DNA from: Rhodobacteraceae bacterium Alg231-30
GTDB taxonomy: Bacteria > Pseudomonadota > Alphaproteobacteria > Rhodobacterales > Rhodobacteraceae
Direction of reading: 5' to 3'
Length of the DNA stretch: 64,000 nucleotides
Assembly (NCBI GenBank): GCA_900143615.1
Contig: FREU01000002.1
Coordinates: 910,663-974,662 of the forward strand
Of this stretch, positions 47,632 through 56,070 are shown piece by piece. The first letter of the stretch is position 1; the number at the start of each line of letters is the position of its first letter. The notes under the pieces are model-generated. The model made no database searches. It saw only the letters and a list, made by a program, of their open reading frames with translations, and was not told the origin of the DNA. The position numbers and the translations under genes were made by a program.

Positions 47632-48498
47632 TTACCTGCTGATCCGTTCACGCCAGAGCGTAAATAATCCGGCGCCAACAACGATGGCGGCCCCAACGGC
47701 CACGTTGAGGCGCAGAGTTTCCCCAAAGGCGATGATACCCAGCGTGGCTGTGAATGGTAGTTGAAGGAAAGCAAAGGGTTGGACTGTGCTGGCTTCGGCA
47801 GCTTCATAGGCTTTGATGAGCAACCAATGCCCCAAAACGCCAGTGCAGCACAAAAGGCCCATCCAGAGAATATAGGGGCCTTGCATCGGCTCCCAATAAA
47901 ACACGCCGATAGCCGTCATCACCACGCAGCCCACCGTGCCCGTGTAGAAAAAGCTGACATGTGAGCTGTCTTGATGCGACACATAGCGTGTTACCAGGCC
48001 ATAGATTGCGAACATCACGGCCCCGATAAGAGGGATAATCGCGTAAGGTGAGAACACACCGGCATCAGGTTGCAAAACAATTAGAACGCCCAAGAAGCCG
48101 ACGCCAATTGCGGACCAGCGACGCCAGCCCACTTTTTCTCCCAAAATCGGCCCGGAGAGTGCGGCGATCATGAGGGGGTAGCAGACAAAGATTGCGTGGG
48201 TTTCGGTCAGGCCGAGCAGCGTGAAAGACACCACAGTAACGCAGATCTCTAGCGCCAGAAGTATTCCGCGAAAGACCTGTAGATAAGGGTGTTTGGTTGC
48301 AACCGCCTTTTTAAGGCCGCCAGATCGTCGTGCGGAAATGGCAACCACAAAGGCGGCAAAAAACCAGTAGCGGATCATCACCACCAGAAAGGTGTTGTAT
48401 TCGGTTGCCACAATGCGCGAGATGCCGTCCTGAACAGCAAACACCATGGTTGTGAGAACCATCAAGGCAATGCCAAGTTTCGCGTTTTCGCGTTTCAT
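47632..48498 (-). CDS. EamA/DMT-family transporter
   Basis: A 288-residue inner-membrane protein with about ten helices arranged as two repeats of five, as in the drug/metabolite transporter superfamily (ALMVLTTMVFAVQDGISRIV in the first helix; AFLQLPFTATLGIIAFGETL in the last pair, with the family AxxxxGE-type ending). Substrate is unknown; relatives export amino acids or other small metabolites. Its start overlaps the mnmD stop by four bases. Confidence 0.88.
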   Translation of the reverse strand: MKRENAKLGIALMVLTTMVFAVQDGISRIVATEYNTFLVVMIRYWFFAAFVVAISARRSGGLKKAVATKHPYLQVFRGILLALEICVTVVSFTLLGLTETHAIFVCYPLMIAALSGPILGEKVGWRRWSAIGVGFLGVLIVLQPDAGVFSPYAIIPLIGAVMFAIYGLVTRYVSHQDSSHVSFFYTGTVGCVVMTAIGVFYWEPMQGPYILWMGLLCCTGVLGHWLLIKAYEAAEASTVQPFAFLQLPFTATLGIIAFGETLRLNVAVGAAIVVGAGLFTLWRERISR

Positions 48499-49172
48499 GC
48501 GGGTTCTTTCAAACCGGTGGTCATGTGGCGTTTGCGACCATAGCCTGCGATGCGTGTGACGCTAAAGCCCGCGACTTCCAGATTGCGACGGACAAATCCT
48601 GCGGCAGTGTATGTCGCTACGGTGCCTCCGGCTACGGTGTGCACCCCAACCTGCTTGATCAACTCTTCATCCCACAACTCGGGGTTCTTAGCGGGTGAAA
48701 ACCCGTCGAGATACCATGCATCCGCTTCAAACGGCGTGTCTGCTAGTGTTTGTCGGGCGTCGCCATGGATAACCCGCGCCTCAATGCCGTCTAGCGTCGC
48801 CAGCGTTTGGTCTTGCGCCCATGCGGCCACCAGTTTTGCAGCATAGTCTTTCACTTCGGGGAAAGCCGCCAATGCGCGTGCCATCTCAGGTGCCGACATT
48901 GGGAAGGCCTCAAAGCTTGTGAACCGCAATGGTGTGCTCTGGCCTGACGCATCCCATGCCATCCAAGTGGTCAGTAGGTTAAGCCCCGTGCCAAACCCTA
49001 GTTCCGCAATGTGGAAGCCGGGTTTAAAGCGTGCAGGCAGATTGTTGCCCGCCAGAAACACATGGCGTGTTTCTTCCAGACCGTTTTCCAGACTGAAATA
49101 CGGATCATCAAATTGCGTGGACACGGGGATCGCGTCCTCTCGCCATTCCAGGTTTGCCTGCTGGTCGCTCAT
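48495..49172 (-). CDS. mnmD: tRNA 5-(aminomethyl)uridine-34 methyltransferase MnmD
   Basis: The 225-residue SAM-dependent methylase that turns nm5(s2)U34 of tRNA into mnm5(s2)U34. The SAM motif is HIAELGFGTGLNLL and DAWYLDGFSPAKNPELW is the family signature. VSTQFDDPYFSLENGLEET near the start is typical. In E. coli this is the N-terminal half of the bifunctional MnmC. Here it is a separate protein. The start ATG 49172 was chosen because the preceding 69 codons of the open frame overlap the divergent oxidase gene and look unlike coding sequence. The oxidase-like gene begins 60 bases away in the opposite direction. Confidence 0.9.
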   Translation of the reverse strand: MSDQQANLEWREDAIPVSTQFDDPYFSLENGLEETRHVFLAGNNLPARFKPGFHIAELGFGTGLNLLTTWMAWDASGQSTPLRFTSFEAFPMSAPEMARALAAFPEVKDYAAKLVAAWAQDQTLATLDGIEARVIHGDARQTLADTPFEADAWYLDGFSPAKNPELWDEELIKQVGVHTVAGGTVATYTAAGFVRRNLEVAGFSVTRIAGYGRKRHMTTGLKEPA

Positions 49173-49231
49173 CTTGAGATGCCTTATGGAGTGGTGCAAA
49201 GCAGGCTTGGACCAGATGAGGTGATTTTTCA

Positions 49232-50272
49232 ATGGTGGATGTGACCGTCGTGGGCGCGGGTGTTTTTGGCTTGGCGACAGCTTGGGCCTGCGCGCGCCGT
49301 GGCGCCTCTGTACGCGTGGTCGATCGCACCGGAATCGCGGCTGGATGCAGCGGTGGTGTTGTCGGCATGTTATCGCCACATGCGCCCGAGCGGTGGAATG
49401 CCATTAAGGAATTTCAGTTTCAAAGTCTTATCGCAGCCGAAGGATTCTGGGCAGAGGTGAGCGAAGTTGGCGGGCTGTCGACGGGCTATGGTCGTGTGGG
49501 GCGCCTACAACCAATTGACACAGAGCGCGCATTGGAATTGGCCTTGGAGCGGTCTGAAACCTCGGGTGAACACTGGCGCGGGCTTGCGCAGTGGCGCGTG
49601 ATAGACGCGATTGAGGCAGGCGATTGGTGCCCAGCAAGCGTCACCGGAAAAGTGATTGAGGATACGCTGAGCGCACGCCTGCATCCGCGCCGTGCCTGTG
49701 ATGCTCTGGTTGCTGCTATTCGTGCCCGAGGCGGGACCGTCGAGATTGGGGATGCAGACACTCTGGAAGGGCAGGTGATCTGGGCCACGGGTGTGTCTGG
49801 CTTGCTAGATTTAAGCGACAGTTTCGGCCGTCTTGTGGGCAGTGGGGTCAAGGGTCAGGCGGCGGTGTTTGGGCTGGATGCTGGCGGCGCACCGATTACT
49901 TCGGCGGGTGACGTTCTGGTGGTACCGCATGCGGATGGCACAGTTGCGGTAGGCTCAACCTCGGAGCGAGAGTACAACTCCGCCGATAAAACCGACCGCC
50001 TCCTCGAAGATTTGATTGTACGGGCTTGCGAGGTGTTTCCGCTTTTGGCGGCGGCTCCGGTGATTGAGCGGTGGGCGGGCCTGCGCCCGCGCGCCAAGAG
50101 TCGCGCGCCGATGTTGGGGCTGCATCCGCTCAAAGAGGGTCAATATATTGCCAACGGTGGGTTTAAAATCGGCTTTGGCATGACGCCAGGTGTGGCGGAA
50201 GTGATGGCGGATTTGGTTTTAGACGGCCAAGATAGGATTCCGGAGCGGTTCCGGCCGGAAGCCTCACTTTAA
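49232..50272 (+). CDS. FAD-dependent oxidoreductase (DAO family), possible MnmC oxidase counterpart
   Basis: A 346-residue DAO-fold flavoprotein. The FAD loop VVGAGVFGLATAWA lies at about residues 5-18, GCSGGVVGMLSPH follows, and the C-terminal RPRAKSRAPMLG and IANGGFKIGFGMTP fit this fold. It could be a glycine-oxidase (ThiO)-like enzyme. Its place, divergent from mnmD by 60 bases, makes the oxidase half of MnmC (cmnm5U to nm5U) a strong candidate. The start ATG follows AGGTG. A repeat element with terminator-like hairpin comes 27 bases after the stop. Confidence 0.83.
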   Translation: MVDVTVVGAGVFGLATAWACARRGASVRVVDRTGIAAGCSGGVVGMLSPHAPERWNAIKEFQFQSLIAAEGFWAEVSEVGGLSTGYGRVGRLQPIDTERALELALERSETSGEHWRGLAQWRVIDAIEAGDWCPASVTGKVIEDTLSARLHPRRACDALVAAIRARGGTVEIGDADTLEGQVIWATGVSGLLDLSDSFGRLVGSGVKGQAAVFGLDAGGAPITSAGDVLVVPHADGTVAVGSTSEREYNSADKTDRLLEDLIVRACEVFPLLAAAPVIERWAGLRPRAKSRAPMLGLHPLKEGQYIANGGFKIGFGMTPGVAEVMADLVLDGQDRIPERFRPEASL

Positions 50273-50299
50273 GGGGTTTTGGCTCCCTTGAGTGAGGGA

Positions 50300-50333
50300 G
50301 CCTCCGGCGGAGGTATTTTAGGCACCAAAAAGC
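50300..50333 (+). repeat. Dispersed extragenic element, class A (after the FAD oxidoreductase)
   Basis: GCCTCCGGCGGAGGTATTTT, four bases, then CACCAAAAAGC. It is in the same orientation as the preceding gene and 27 bases beyond its stop. The stem CCTCC-GGC-GGAGG with a T-rich tail resembles a weak intrinsic terminator. Confidence 0.75.
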
Positions 50334-50376
50334 TCGGGGCTCGCAAGAGCCGAAATGGTGCGTATGGGAGGGGTTT

Positions 50377-50775
50377 ATGCCTGACGTAAAGTCTTTGGAT
50401 CATCTTGTACTGACGGTCGGTGATCTTGCTGCGACGCTTGAGTTCTATCAGGCTGTTTTGGGGATGCAGGCTGAGATGTTTTCGCCTGCAGACGGAAGCC
50501 AGCGCTGGGCGCTGAAATTCGGAGCGCAAAAGATCAATTTGCATGTCGTCGGGCAAGAGTTTGACCCTAAAGCGGCGCGGCCTGTTGCGGGGTCTGCTGA
50601 TCTCTGTTTCCTGAGTGAAACAGCTTTGGAGGCGTGGCAGGCGCATTTCGAAGAAAACGGGATTGTGGTGGAAGCGGGCCCTGTCAAAAGAACCGGCGCA
50701 CAAGGACCAATTGTATCGCTGTATCTGCGTGATCCCGACGGCAATTTGATTGAAGTTAGTACTTTGATCGCCTGA
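50377..50775 (+). CDS. VOC-family (glyoxalase-like) metalloprotein
   Basis: A 132-residue single VOC-fold protein. Putative metal ligands are the histidine in LDHLVLTVGD (residue 9), the histidine in INLHVVGQ and the glutamate in DGNLIEVST near the C-terminus. The pattern LYLRDPDGNLIE is very frequent in this superfamily. Function ranges from lyases to antibiotic-binding proteins and dioxygenases and cannot be chosen here. GGGAGG precedes the ATG. A GC-rich double-hairpin element follows. Confidence 0.85.
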   Translation: MPDVKSLDHLVLTVGDLAATLEFYQAVLGMQAEMFSPADGSQRWALKFGAQKINLHVVGQEFDPKAARPVAGSADLCFLSETALEAWQAHFEENGIVVEAGPVKRTGAQGPIVSLYLRDPDGNLIEVSTLIA

Positions 50776-50795
50776 GCTGTTGGAAGAAACGGGGT

Positions 50796-50867
50796 CCGGG
50801 GCAGCGCCCCGGCCGGGCCCAACCTCTGGCAGCGGCCGTCAGGCCGCGAAGAGGGCGGGAGGATTTG
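50796..50867 (+). repeat. GC-rich double hairpin element, class B-like (after the VOC gene)
   Basis: CCGGGGC-AGC-GCCCCGG (50796-50812) and GCGGCC-GTCA-GGCCGC (50832-50847), followed by GGGAGGATTTGGTCC. The two hairpins and the GGAGG-ATTT end follow the same plan as the class B elements at 43853 and 56217, though the CACCAAAAAG tail is missing. It lies between convergent genes, 20 bases after the VOC stop. Confidence 0.55.
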
Positions 50868-50870
50868 GTC

Positions 50871-51410
50871 CTAGTGCTCTACGTCGGCTTTCAAAGCCAA
50901 CATCAGTGCGGCGAGGGAGGCGGCATAGCGTTCGCTGAGGAATTGACCTTTTTCGTCAAATGCGCTGCCGCTGCTGGCGATACCCACTTCGGAGCCTAAC
51001 GCTATGCGCGGGCGGAAGGGCACGAGACAAGTGCGCAACATGGTTTGTGCACGAACACCGCCGGCTCGCCCAGCGGCCGCGCTCATCACCGCGACGGGTT
51101 TGCCGACCAGCGGCTTTTCTGCGTGGCGGCTGATCCAGTCGAGCGCATTTTTGAGCACACCTGTCACACCTCCATTGTATTCGGGAGTTGAAATCAACAC
51201 CGCATCTGCCCGCGCGATCTGCATGACCAGTGAATTTACGGCTTGTGGAATGCCGGACGCATCCTCAAGGTCACCATCGTAAAGCGGCAGGTCTAAATCC
51301 GCGTCGATATATGTGGCGTCGCCATAGAGACGTGCGGCTTCACGTAGCAGTTTGCTGTTGGTTGATCCCGAGCGCAATGCACCGGAAATTCCCAAAAGTG
51401 TATGTGGCAT
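50871..51410 (-). CDS. NADPH-dependent FMN reductase (flavodoxin-like)
   Basis: A 179-residue flavodoxin-fold reductase of the NADPH-dependent FMN/quinone/chromate reductase family. The FMN phosphate loop is GALRSGSTNSKLL at about residues 9-21, and STPEYNGGVTGVLKNALDW is the highly conserved flavin/dimer region. ATG 51410 (MPHTLLG) has GGGGAAG upstream. The longer frame's 19 extra codons lie between this start and the next terminator. It is separated from the OmpA lipoprotein by that terminator and probably has its own promoter. Confidence 0.9.
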   Translation of the reverse strand: MPHTLLGISGALRSGSTNSKLLREAARLYGDATYIDADLDLPLYDGDLEDASGIPQAVNSLVMQIARADAVLISTPEYNGGVTGVLKNALDWISRHAEKPLVGKPVAVMSAAAGRAGGVRAQTMLRTCLVPFRPRIALGSEVGIASSGSAFDEKGQFLSERYAASLAALMLALKADVEH

Positions 51411-51449
51411 GAACTGACTTCCCCAAACTATCGGAGACATTGGTAACGC

Positions 51450-51481
51450 AAAAGGCGCCGCGAGCAAGCGACGCCTTTTTC
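51450..51481 (-). terminator. Terminator after the OmpA lipoprotein gene
   Basis: AAAGGCG and CGCCTTT form the outer stem, continued inside by CGC with GCG after one mismatch, with T-rich ends on both sides. It lies 22 bases after the stop on the minus strand. Confidence 0.75.
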
Positions 51482-51502
51482 ATATTCAGGCGTGTTACGG
51501 CC

Positions 51503-52153
51503 TTAAGCGTTGGGCAGGATCACAATTTCCACACGCCGGTTTTGTGCGCGCCCTTCAGGTGACAGGTTGGAGGCGACCGATTGATCTTCGCCACGGCCAA
51601 TGGTTTGCACGCGTGAGGCGGACACGCCGTTTTGAATCAGGATGCTTGAGACAGCGCCCGCACGGCGTTCTGACAAAGTTTGGTTGTAGGAGGCGGCACC
51701 GGTGTTATCGGTGTGGCCAAGGACCTGCACAGTTGTGTCTGGGTACTTGTTCAAACTGGTTGCCACGTTTGCCAGATCAGAGCGCAAATCCGCACGTACA
51801 TCAAAGCTGTCGACAGCAAAGAGAAGATCTTGCGGCAGCGTCACGATCAAGCGGTCGCCGGTGTTTTCGATGATCACATCGTTGCCCAGATCGCGGCGCA
51901 GTTCGGCTTCCTGTTTGTCCAGCTGGTTGCCAATGATGGCGCCCGCACCTGCGCCTACGGCGGCGCCAACCAGCACGTTGCCGTCAGTTGCCGCAGCAAC
52001 TCCTGCGCCCAAAATACCACCGATGACGGCGCCGGTTTTTGTTTGCAGATACTCATCGCGCTCTGCTTGCGAACCAGTCATGTAGGCCGGATCAGTACAG
52101 GCCGACAGACCAGCGACGGACACGGCACATAGGCCTAGGGTAATCTTTTTCAT
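51503..52153 (-). CDS. OmpA-family lipoprotein with glycine zipper (YiaD-like)
   Basis: A 216-residue lipoprotein with signal and lipobox LSAC (VSVAGLSACTD), so the mature cysteine is near residue 19. A Gly/Ala-rich zipper (GAVIGGILGAGVAAATDG, then VGAAVGAGAGAIIG) follows at about 42-77. The C-terminal OmpA domain binds peptidoglycan: LGHTDNTGAASYNQTLSERR and GRAQNRRVEIVI are typical. It likely ties the outer membrane to the cell wall. It is monocistronic, with its own terminator. Confidence 0.92.
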   Translation of the reverse strand: MKKITLGLCAVSVAGLSACTDPAYMTGSQAERDEYLQTKTGAVIGGILGAGVAAATDGNVLVGAAVGAGAGAIIGNQLDKQEAELRRDLGNDVIIENTGDRLIVTLPQDLLFAVDSFDVRADLRSDLANVATSLNKYPDTTVQVLGHTDNTGAASYNQTLSERRAGAVSSILIQNGVSASRVQTIGRGEDQSVASNLSPEGRAQNRRVEIVILPNA

Positions 52154-52355
52154 CTCGATGCCTCAGTAGAAGTCGTTTTCGACGTTTTTTCCAGTATATG
52201 ACATGCAAGTTGCATGCCCAAGGCTTTCTGGCGGTAAAACGGCAAATTGACGCCGAAGCGCAAGCGTGGACGGACTTGGTCGATGCGCTCGAAAATTCCG
52301 CAATCTCAAGGCATTTTGCCGTGATGGATCGGCCTTACCTCTCTTTTTGGATGAA

Positions 52356-52374
52356 CTGCCTCGAGGGGAGGCAG
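52356..52374. other. Hairpin downstream of the Ada-like gene
   Basis: CTGCCTC-GAGGG-GAGGCAG, a 7-pair stem in the spacer between the ompA-like and ada-like genes. No T-run follows on the minus strand, so it is at best a weak terminator for the Ada-like gene, 58 bases after its stop. Confidence 0.35.
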
Positions 52375-52431
52375 CACACTTTTATGTGACTTCTGGGCTG
52401 AAGCCGACCTAAGTGGGCACGCGCAAAAAAG

Positions 52432-53304
52432 TTAAGCCGACAAGGTTTGGGCGTTTTCGCCTGCCTCAGCGCGCGCGCCCTCATAGGCGAGTAATGCGCG
52501 TTTCACTGGCAGGCCCCAATGATATCCCCCTAAAGCACCGGATTTGCGCAAGGCTCTGTGGCACGGAATAAGCCAGCTGACGGGATTGCGTCCGACCGCG
52601 GTACCGACCGCACGCACCGCGCGCGGGCTGCCGATGACACGTGCGATTTCCGAGTAGGTGGAGACTTGACCAGACGGGATGCGCATCAAAGCTTCCCAGA
52701 CCTTTATCTGAAGGGACGAGCCGATCATATAAACGGGTACTTTTCCATGATCATCACCTTGTGCGGCGAAAGCCGCGAGCACCCATGGGCGCAAAAACAT
52801 GGGGTCTTCTACAAAAGTGGCATTGGGCCAGCGCGACAGAAGGTCTTGCATTGCGGCCTCTTCGCCGGTTTCAGCAGCAAAGCCAATGCCACAGATGCCT
52901 TTATCGGTTCCCATAACAAGGCTGAGGCCAAAGGGGCTATCAAACCAGCCCCAATAAATTGTTAGCCCTGCGCCACGCTTCGCGTAGTCCCCGGGGCTCA
53001 TGGCTTCCCACCGCAGAAACAGGTCGTGCAGCCGCCCAGATCCGGACAGGCCAACGGCGCCTGAGGTTTCCAAGGTGGTAAAGTGGTCATGCAAGAGCGA
53101 TTTGGCATGCCCCAAAGTAAGATATTGCTGAAATTTCTTTGGGGACACACCCGCCCACTTTGTAAACAACCGCTGAAAATGCGCGGGACTCATATCCATC
53201 GCGGCTGCAAGCTCTTCCAAAGACAGGACTTCGTCGCTGGCATCGATCAACTCGATAGCACGGCGCATGACGTGATAATGATAGCCTTCTGTCATGTCGT
53301 TCAT
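52432..53304 (-). CDS. Ada-like AraC/methylated-DNA--cysteine methyltransferase
   Basis: A 290-residue protein joining an AraC-type HTH part (about 1-110, LEELAAAMDMSPAHFQRLFT) to an O6-alkylguanine-DNA alkyltransferase domain with the active-site IPCHRAL (C near residue 254), followed by GGYHWGLPVKRALL. It repairs O6-methylguanine by irreversible self-methylation. The N-terminal zinc-cysteine domain of E. coli Ada, which accepts methyl groups from phosphotriesters, is absent, so this is the shorter Ada type. Whether it still acts as an activator is open. ATG 53304 is used, and ATG 53295 is three codons later. It is divergent from the sodium channel gene. Confidence 0.92.
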   Translation of the reverse strand: MNDMTEGYHYHVMRRAIELIDASDEVLSLEELAAAMDMSPAHFQRLFTKWAGVSPKKFQQYLTLGHAKSLLHDHFTTLETSGAVGLSGSGRLHDLFLRWEAMSPGDYAKRGAGLTIYWGWFDSPFGLSLVMGTDKGICGIGFAAETGEEAAMQDLLSRWPNATFVEDPMFLRPWVLAAFAAQGDDHGKVPVYMIGSSLQIKVWEALMRIPSGQVSTYSEIARVIGSPRAVRAVGTAVGRNPVSWLIPCHRALRKSGALGGYHWGLPVKRALLAYEGARAEAGENAQTLSA

Positions 53305-53532
53305 AGCGTATTCTCCGTGACTTTGTGTCTTGCCAATTCTTGCTAGATTATGCGTGCTGCCGACTTACGGCGACCCGTTTCTTGCGATAAGACTCTGTAT
53401 TTGGGTAATTTGGGTAAGAGGTGATGAACTATACTTTCACGGTCACGCCTTTGTGGGCGCGGTTGCCTCTGTCCCGCCTGTGGCCCATATGAGGAACGTG
53501 AGTAAACCAAGACGACAAAATAGAGATTTTTC

Positions 53533-54312
53533 ATGAGCTTTCGCAGCCGCCTCGAAGCGATTATTGATCATTCAGCGTTTCGCAACACCATCCTGGGTGT
53601 CATCCTGTTCAATGCAATAATTCTGGGCATGGAAACGTCGGTGCAAATCATGGACGTTGCCGGTCCGGTGCTGATGATTCTGGACGATATCTGTCTTGCC
53701 ATCTTTGTCACCGAGATCCTCGCAAAGCTTTATGTGCGCCGCTGGGCGTTCTTCCGAAATGGATGGAATATATTTGATTTCCTGATTGTGGGCATTGCTT
53801 TGGTACCTGCTACCCAAGGGCTGTCAGTGCTGCGCGCCTTGCGAATATTGCGTCTGTTACGCGTGATCTCGGTCGCGCCGTCGCTGCGCCGTGTGATCGA
53901 GGGTTTGCTGAATGCCTTGCCCGGAATGGGGTCTGTGTTCCTATTGATGACGCTGATCTTTTATATCGGTGCGGTCATGGCGACCAAACTGTTTGGCAGC
54001 TCTTTTCCGGAATGGTTTGGTACGTTGGGCCGCTCTGGCTATTCACTGTTCCAGATTATGACGCTCGAAAGTTGGTCCATGGGCATCGTGCGTCCAGTGA
54101 TGGAAACCTACGCGTTTGCATGGCTGTTCTTTGTGCCGTTTATCTTGCTGACCACTTTTGTGGTGCTCAACCTTGTTGTGGGTCTGGTGGTGAACTCGAT
54201 GCAGGATGCCCACCATGTTGAAGCAGACGCTCAGACCGATACCTACCGCGATGAGGTGCTGGCACGTCTTGGGGAAATTGAAACGTTGCTGAAACAACAA
54301 CGCAAAGATTAG
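53533..54312 (+). CDS. Voltage-gated sodium channel, NaChBac/NavAb type
   Basis: A 259-residue channel subunit that should form a homotetramer in the inner membrane. Six helices are visible: S1-S3 in the first 90 residues, an S4 with regular arginines (LRALRILRLLRVISVAPSLR), then S5, the pore and S6. The selectivity filter is TLESWSM, exactly the filter of bacterial sodium channels such as NavAb, whose glutamate ring selects Na+. A short C-terminal coiled coil (VLARLGEIETLLKQQR) is the usual tetramerisation neck. It lies just before nth, with its own upstream spacer. In marine bacteria these channels are thought to serve motility or pH responses. Confidence 0.95.
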   Translation: MSFRSRLEAIIDHSAFRNTILGVILFNAIILGMETSVQIMDVAGPVLMILDDICLAIFVTEILAKLYVRRWAFFRNGWNIFDFLIVGIALVPATQGLSVLRALRILRLLRVISVAPSLRRVIEGLLNALPGMGSVFLLMTLIFYIGAVMATKLFGSSFPEWFGTLGRSGYSLFQIMTLESWSMGIVRPVMETYAFAWLFFVPFILLTTFVVLNLVVGLVVNSMQDAHHVEADAQTDTYRDEVLARLGEIETLLKQQRKD

Positions 54313-54374
54313 GCAGGCGCGGCTTGTTGCCATAGGGCTTGCTCCCACAGCCAACGCTGTGCATTAGAGAGCCC

Positions 54375-55019
54375 ATGGCCAAGCAACTTGACTATCACAC
54401 GATCCGCGAGATTTTTAGCCGCTTTCAGGCGGCTGAAGCTGAGCCCAAAGGCGAGCTTGATCACGTCAACGCCTATACGCTGGTTGTGGCGGTTGCGTTG
54501 TCGGCCCAAGCCACCGATGTGGGCGTGAACCGCGCCACAAAAGAGTTGTTCAAAGTTGCGGACACGCCCCAAAAGATGCTCGACCTAGGGGAAGAGCAGC
54601 TCATTGAACATATCAAAACCATCGGGCTTTATCGCAACAAGGCCAAAAATGTCATCAAGTTGTCCAAAATTCTCGTCGACGATTATGGTGGCGAAGTGCC
54701 CAATTCTCGCGCTGCGCTCGAGAGTTTGCCCGGTGTTGGGCGCAAGACGGCAAATGTGGTTTTGAACATGTGGTGGGGTCATCCATCACAAGCTGTGGAC
54801 ACACATATATTCCGTTTCGGAAACCGTTCGGGCGTCTGCCCAGGCAAAGATGTGGTCGCTGTTGAGCGCGCTATAGAAGACAATATCCCCGTGGATTTTC
54901 AACACCACGGTCACCACTGGATGATCCTGCACGGACGTTATGTTTGTAAGGCACGCAAACCGCTGTGCGGCACCTGCCTGATCCGGGATCTCTGCATGTT
55001 TGAGGACAAAAACCTATGA
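54375..55019 (+). CDS. nth: Endonuclease III
   Basis: Removes oxidised pyrimidines and cleaves abasic sites. The 214-residue protein has the helix-hairpin-helix LPGVGRKTANVVL with the catalytic lysine, the aspartate in VDTHIFR, and the [4Fe-4S] pattern Cx6Cx2Cx5C near the C-terminus (CKARKPLCGTCLIRDLC). ATG 54375 (MAKQLDYH) gives the correct length. The longer frame begins before the channel's stop spacer. It overlaps the adenosine kinase gene by 4 bases. Confidence 0.96.
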   Translation: MAKQLDYHTIREIFSRFQAAEAEPKGELDHVNAYTLVVAVALSAQATDVGVNRATKELFKVADTPQKMLDLGEEQLIEHIKTIGLYRNKAKNVIKLSKILVDDYGGEVPNSRAALESLPGVGRKTANVVLNMWWGHPSQAVDTHIFRFGNRSGVCPGKDVVAVERAIEDNIPVDFQHHGHHWMILHGRYVCKARKPLCGTCLIRDLCMFEDKNL

Positions 55020-56002
55020 GCCAATATCAGGTTGTCGGCATCGGCAACGCCATCGTCGACGTGATCAGTCAATCAGATGACAGTTTTCTGGACCTGATGG
55101 GCATCCAGAAGGGCATCATGCAGCTGGTCGAAAAAGAACGTGGCGAGATGCTCTATGCTGCAATGACCAACCGTACCCAGGCCCCAGGTGGCTCAGTCGC
55201 CAATACGGTTGCGGGGCTTGGATCGCTTGGCCTCTCGACTGCTTTCATCGGTCGTGTGCACGATGACGCATTGGGACGCTTTTATGCAGAATCTATGCAA
55301 GCTGAAGGCACTGATTTTGTAAATCCTCCGGTGGCTGGAGGCGAATTGCCCACATCACGCTCAATGATTTTTGTCTCACCTGATGGTGAGCGGTCCATGA
55401 ATACCTATTTAGGAATTTCTTCCGAGCTCGGTCCCGATGATGTGTCCGATGATGTTGCAGGACAGGCGCAATTGTTGTTCCTCGAAGGCTATCTCTACGA
55501 CAAGCCCAAAGGCAAACAAGCCTTTGAACGCGCTGCCAAGCTGTGTCGCGACGGCGGTGGCAAGGCCGGGATTGCCCTGTCTGACCCGTTTTGTGTAGAC
55601 CGCCACCGTGACGATTTCCGCCGCCTTGTGCGTGAGTTGGACTATGTGATCGGCAACCAGCACGAATGGGAATCGCTGTATCAAACCGACTTGGAGAGCG
55701 CGCTGAAACAGGCCGCTGACGACAGCGGTTTGATTGTCTGTACCCGCTCCGGTCAAGACGTTGTTTTGGTTCAGGGCGACGAAAAAGCGGTTGTGCAGGT
55801 TAATGAGATTGTACCGGTTGATGCCACTGGCGCCGGTGATCAGTTCGCCTGTGGTTTCCTCTACGGCGTCGCAACTGGCCAAAGTCTGGAAGTGTCCGGC
55901 CGTATGGGTTGTATCGCCGCCGCCGAAGTCATTAGTCACTACGGCGCGCGCCCCGAGACCGATGTCAAAGAGCTGTTCCGAAAAGACGGTCTGATCGGAT
56001 AA
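55016..56002 (+). CDS. Adenosine kinase-like PfkB-family sugar kinase
   Basis: A 328-residue PfkB-family kinase. The N-terminal motif is APGGSVANTVAGLGSLGL, and the C-terminal PfkB signature VPVDATGAGDQFACGFLYG contains the catalytic aspartate. Relatives in this position are usually named adenosine kinase, making AMP from adenosine, but the family also holds ribokinase and other sugar kinases, so substrate is not certain. The ATGA overlap with nth indicates joint translation. The class A repeat element follows 34 bases after the stop. Confidence 0.88.
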   Translation: MSQYQVVGIGNAIVDVISQSDDSFLDLMGIQKGIMQLVEKERGEMLYAAMTNRTQAPGGSVANTVAGLGSLGLSTAFIGRVHDDALGRFYAESMQAEGTDFVNPPVAGGELPTSRSMIFVSPDGERSMNTYLGISSELGPDDVSDDVAGQAQLLFLEGYLYDKPKGKQAFERAAKLCRDGGGKAGIALSDPFCVDRHRDDFRRLVRELDYVIGNQHEWESLYQTDLESALKQAADDSGLIVCTRSGQDVVLVQGDEKAVVQVNEIVPVDATGAGDQFACGFLYGVATGQSLEVSGRMGCIAAAEVISHYGARPETDVKELFRKDGLIG

Positions 56003-56035
56003 CTTAAAGCCCCAGCGCAGTCCGAGAGTTTAGAA

Positions 56036-56070
56036 GCCTCCGGCGGAGGTATTTTGAGCACCAAAAAGCC
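56036..56070 (+). repeat. Dispersed extragenic element, class A (after adenosine kinase)
   Basis: GCCTCCGGCGGAGGTATTTT, four bases, then CACCAAAAAGCC, in the orientation of the gene before it and 34 bases from its stop. It matches the copy at 50300-50333 at all but a few positions. Confidence 0.78.

Noticed and set aside
52198..52389. Small 63-residue ORF in the spacer before the Ada-like gene
   Set aside because: No ribosome site, no recognisable domain, and it lies in a spacer with hairpins. Treated as chance.
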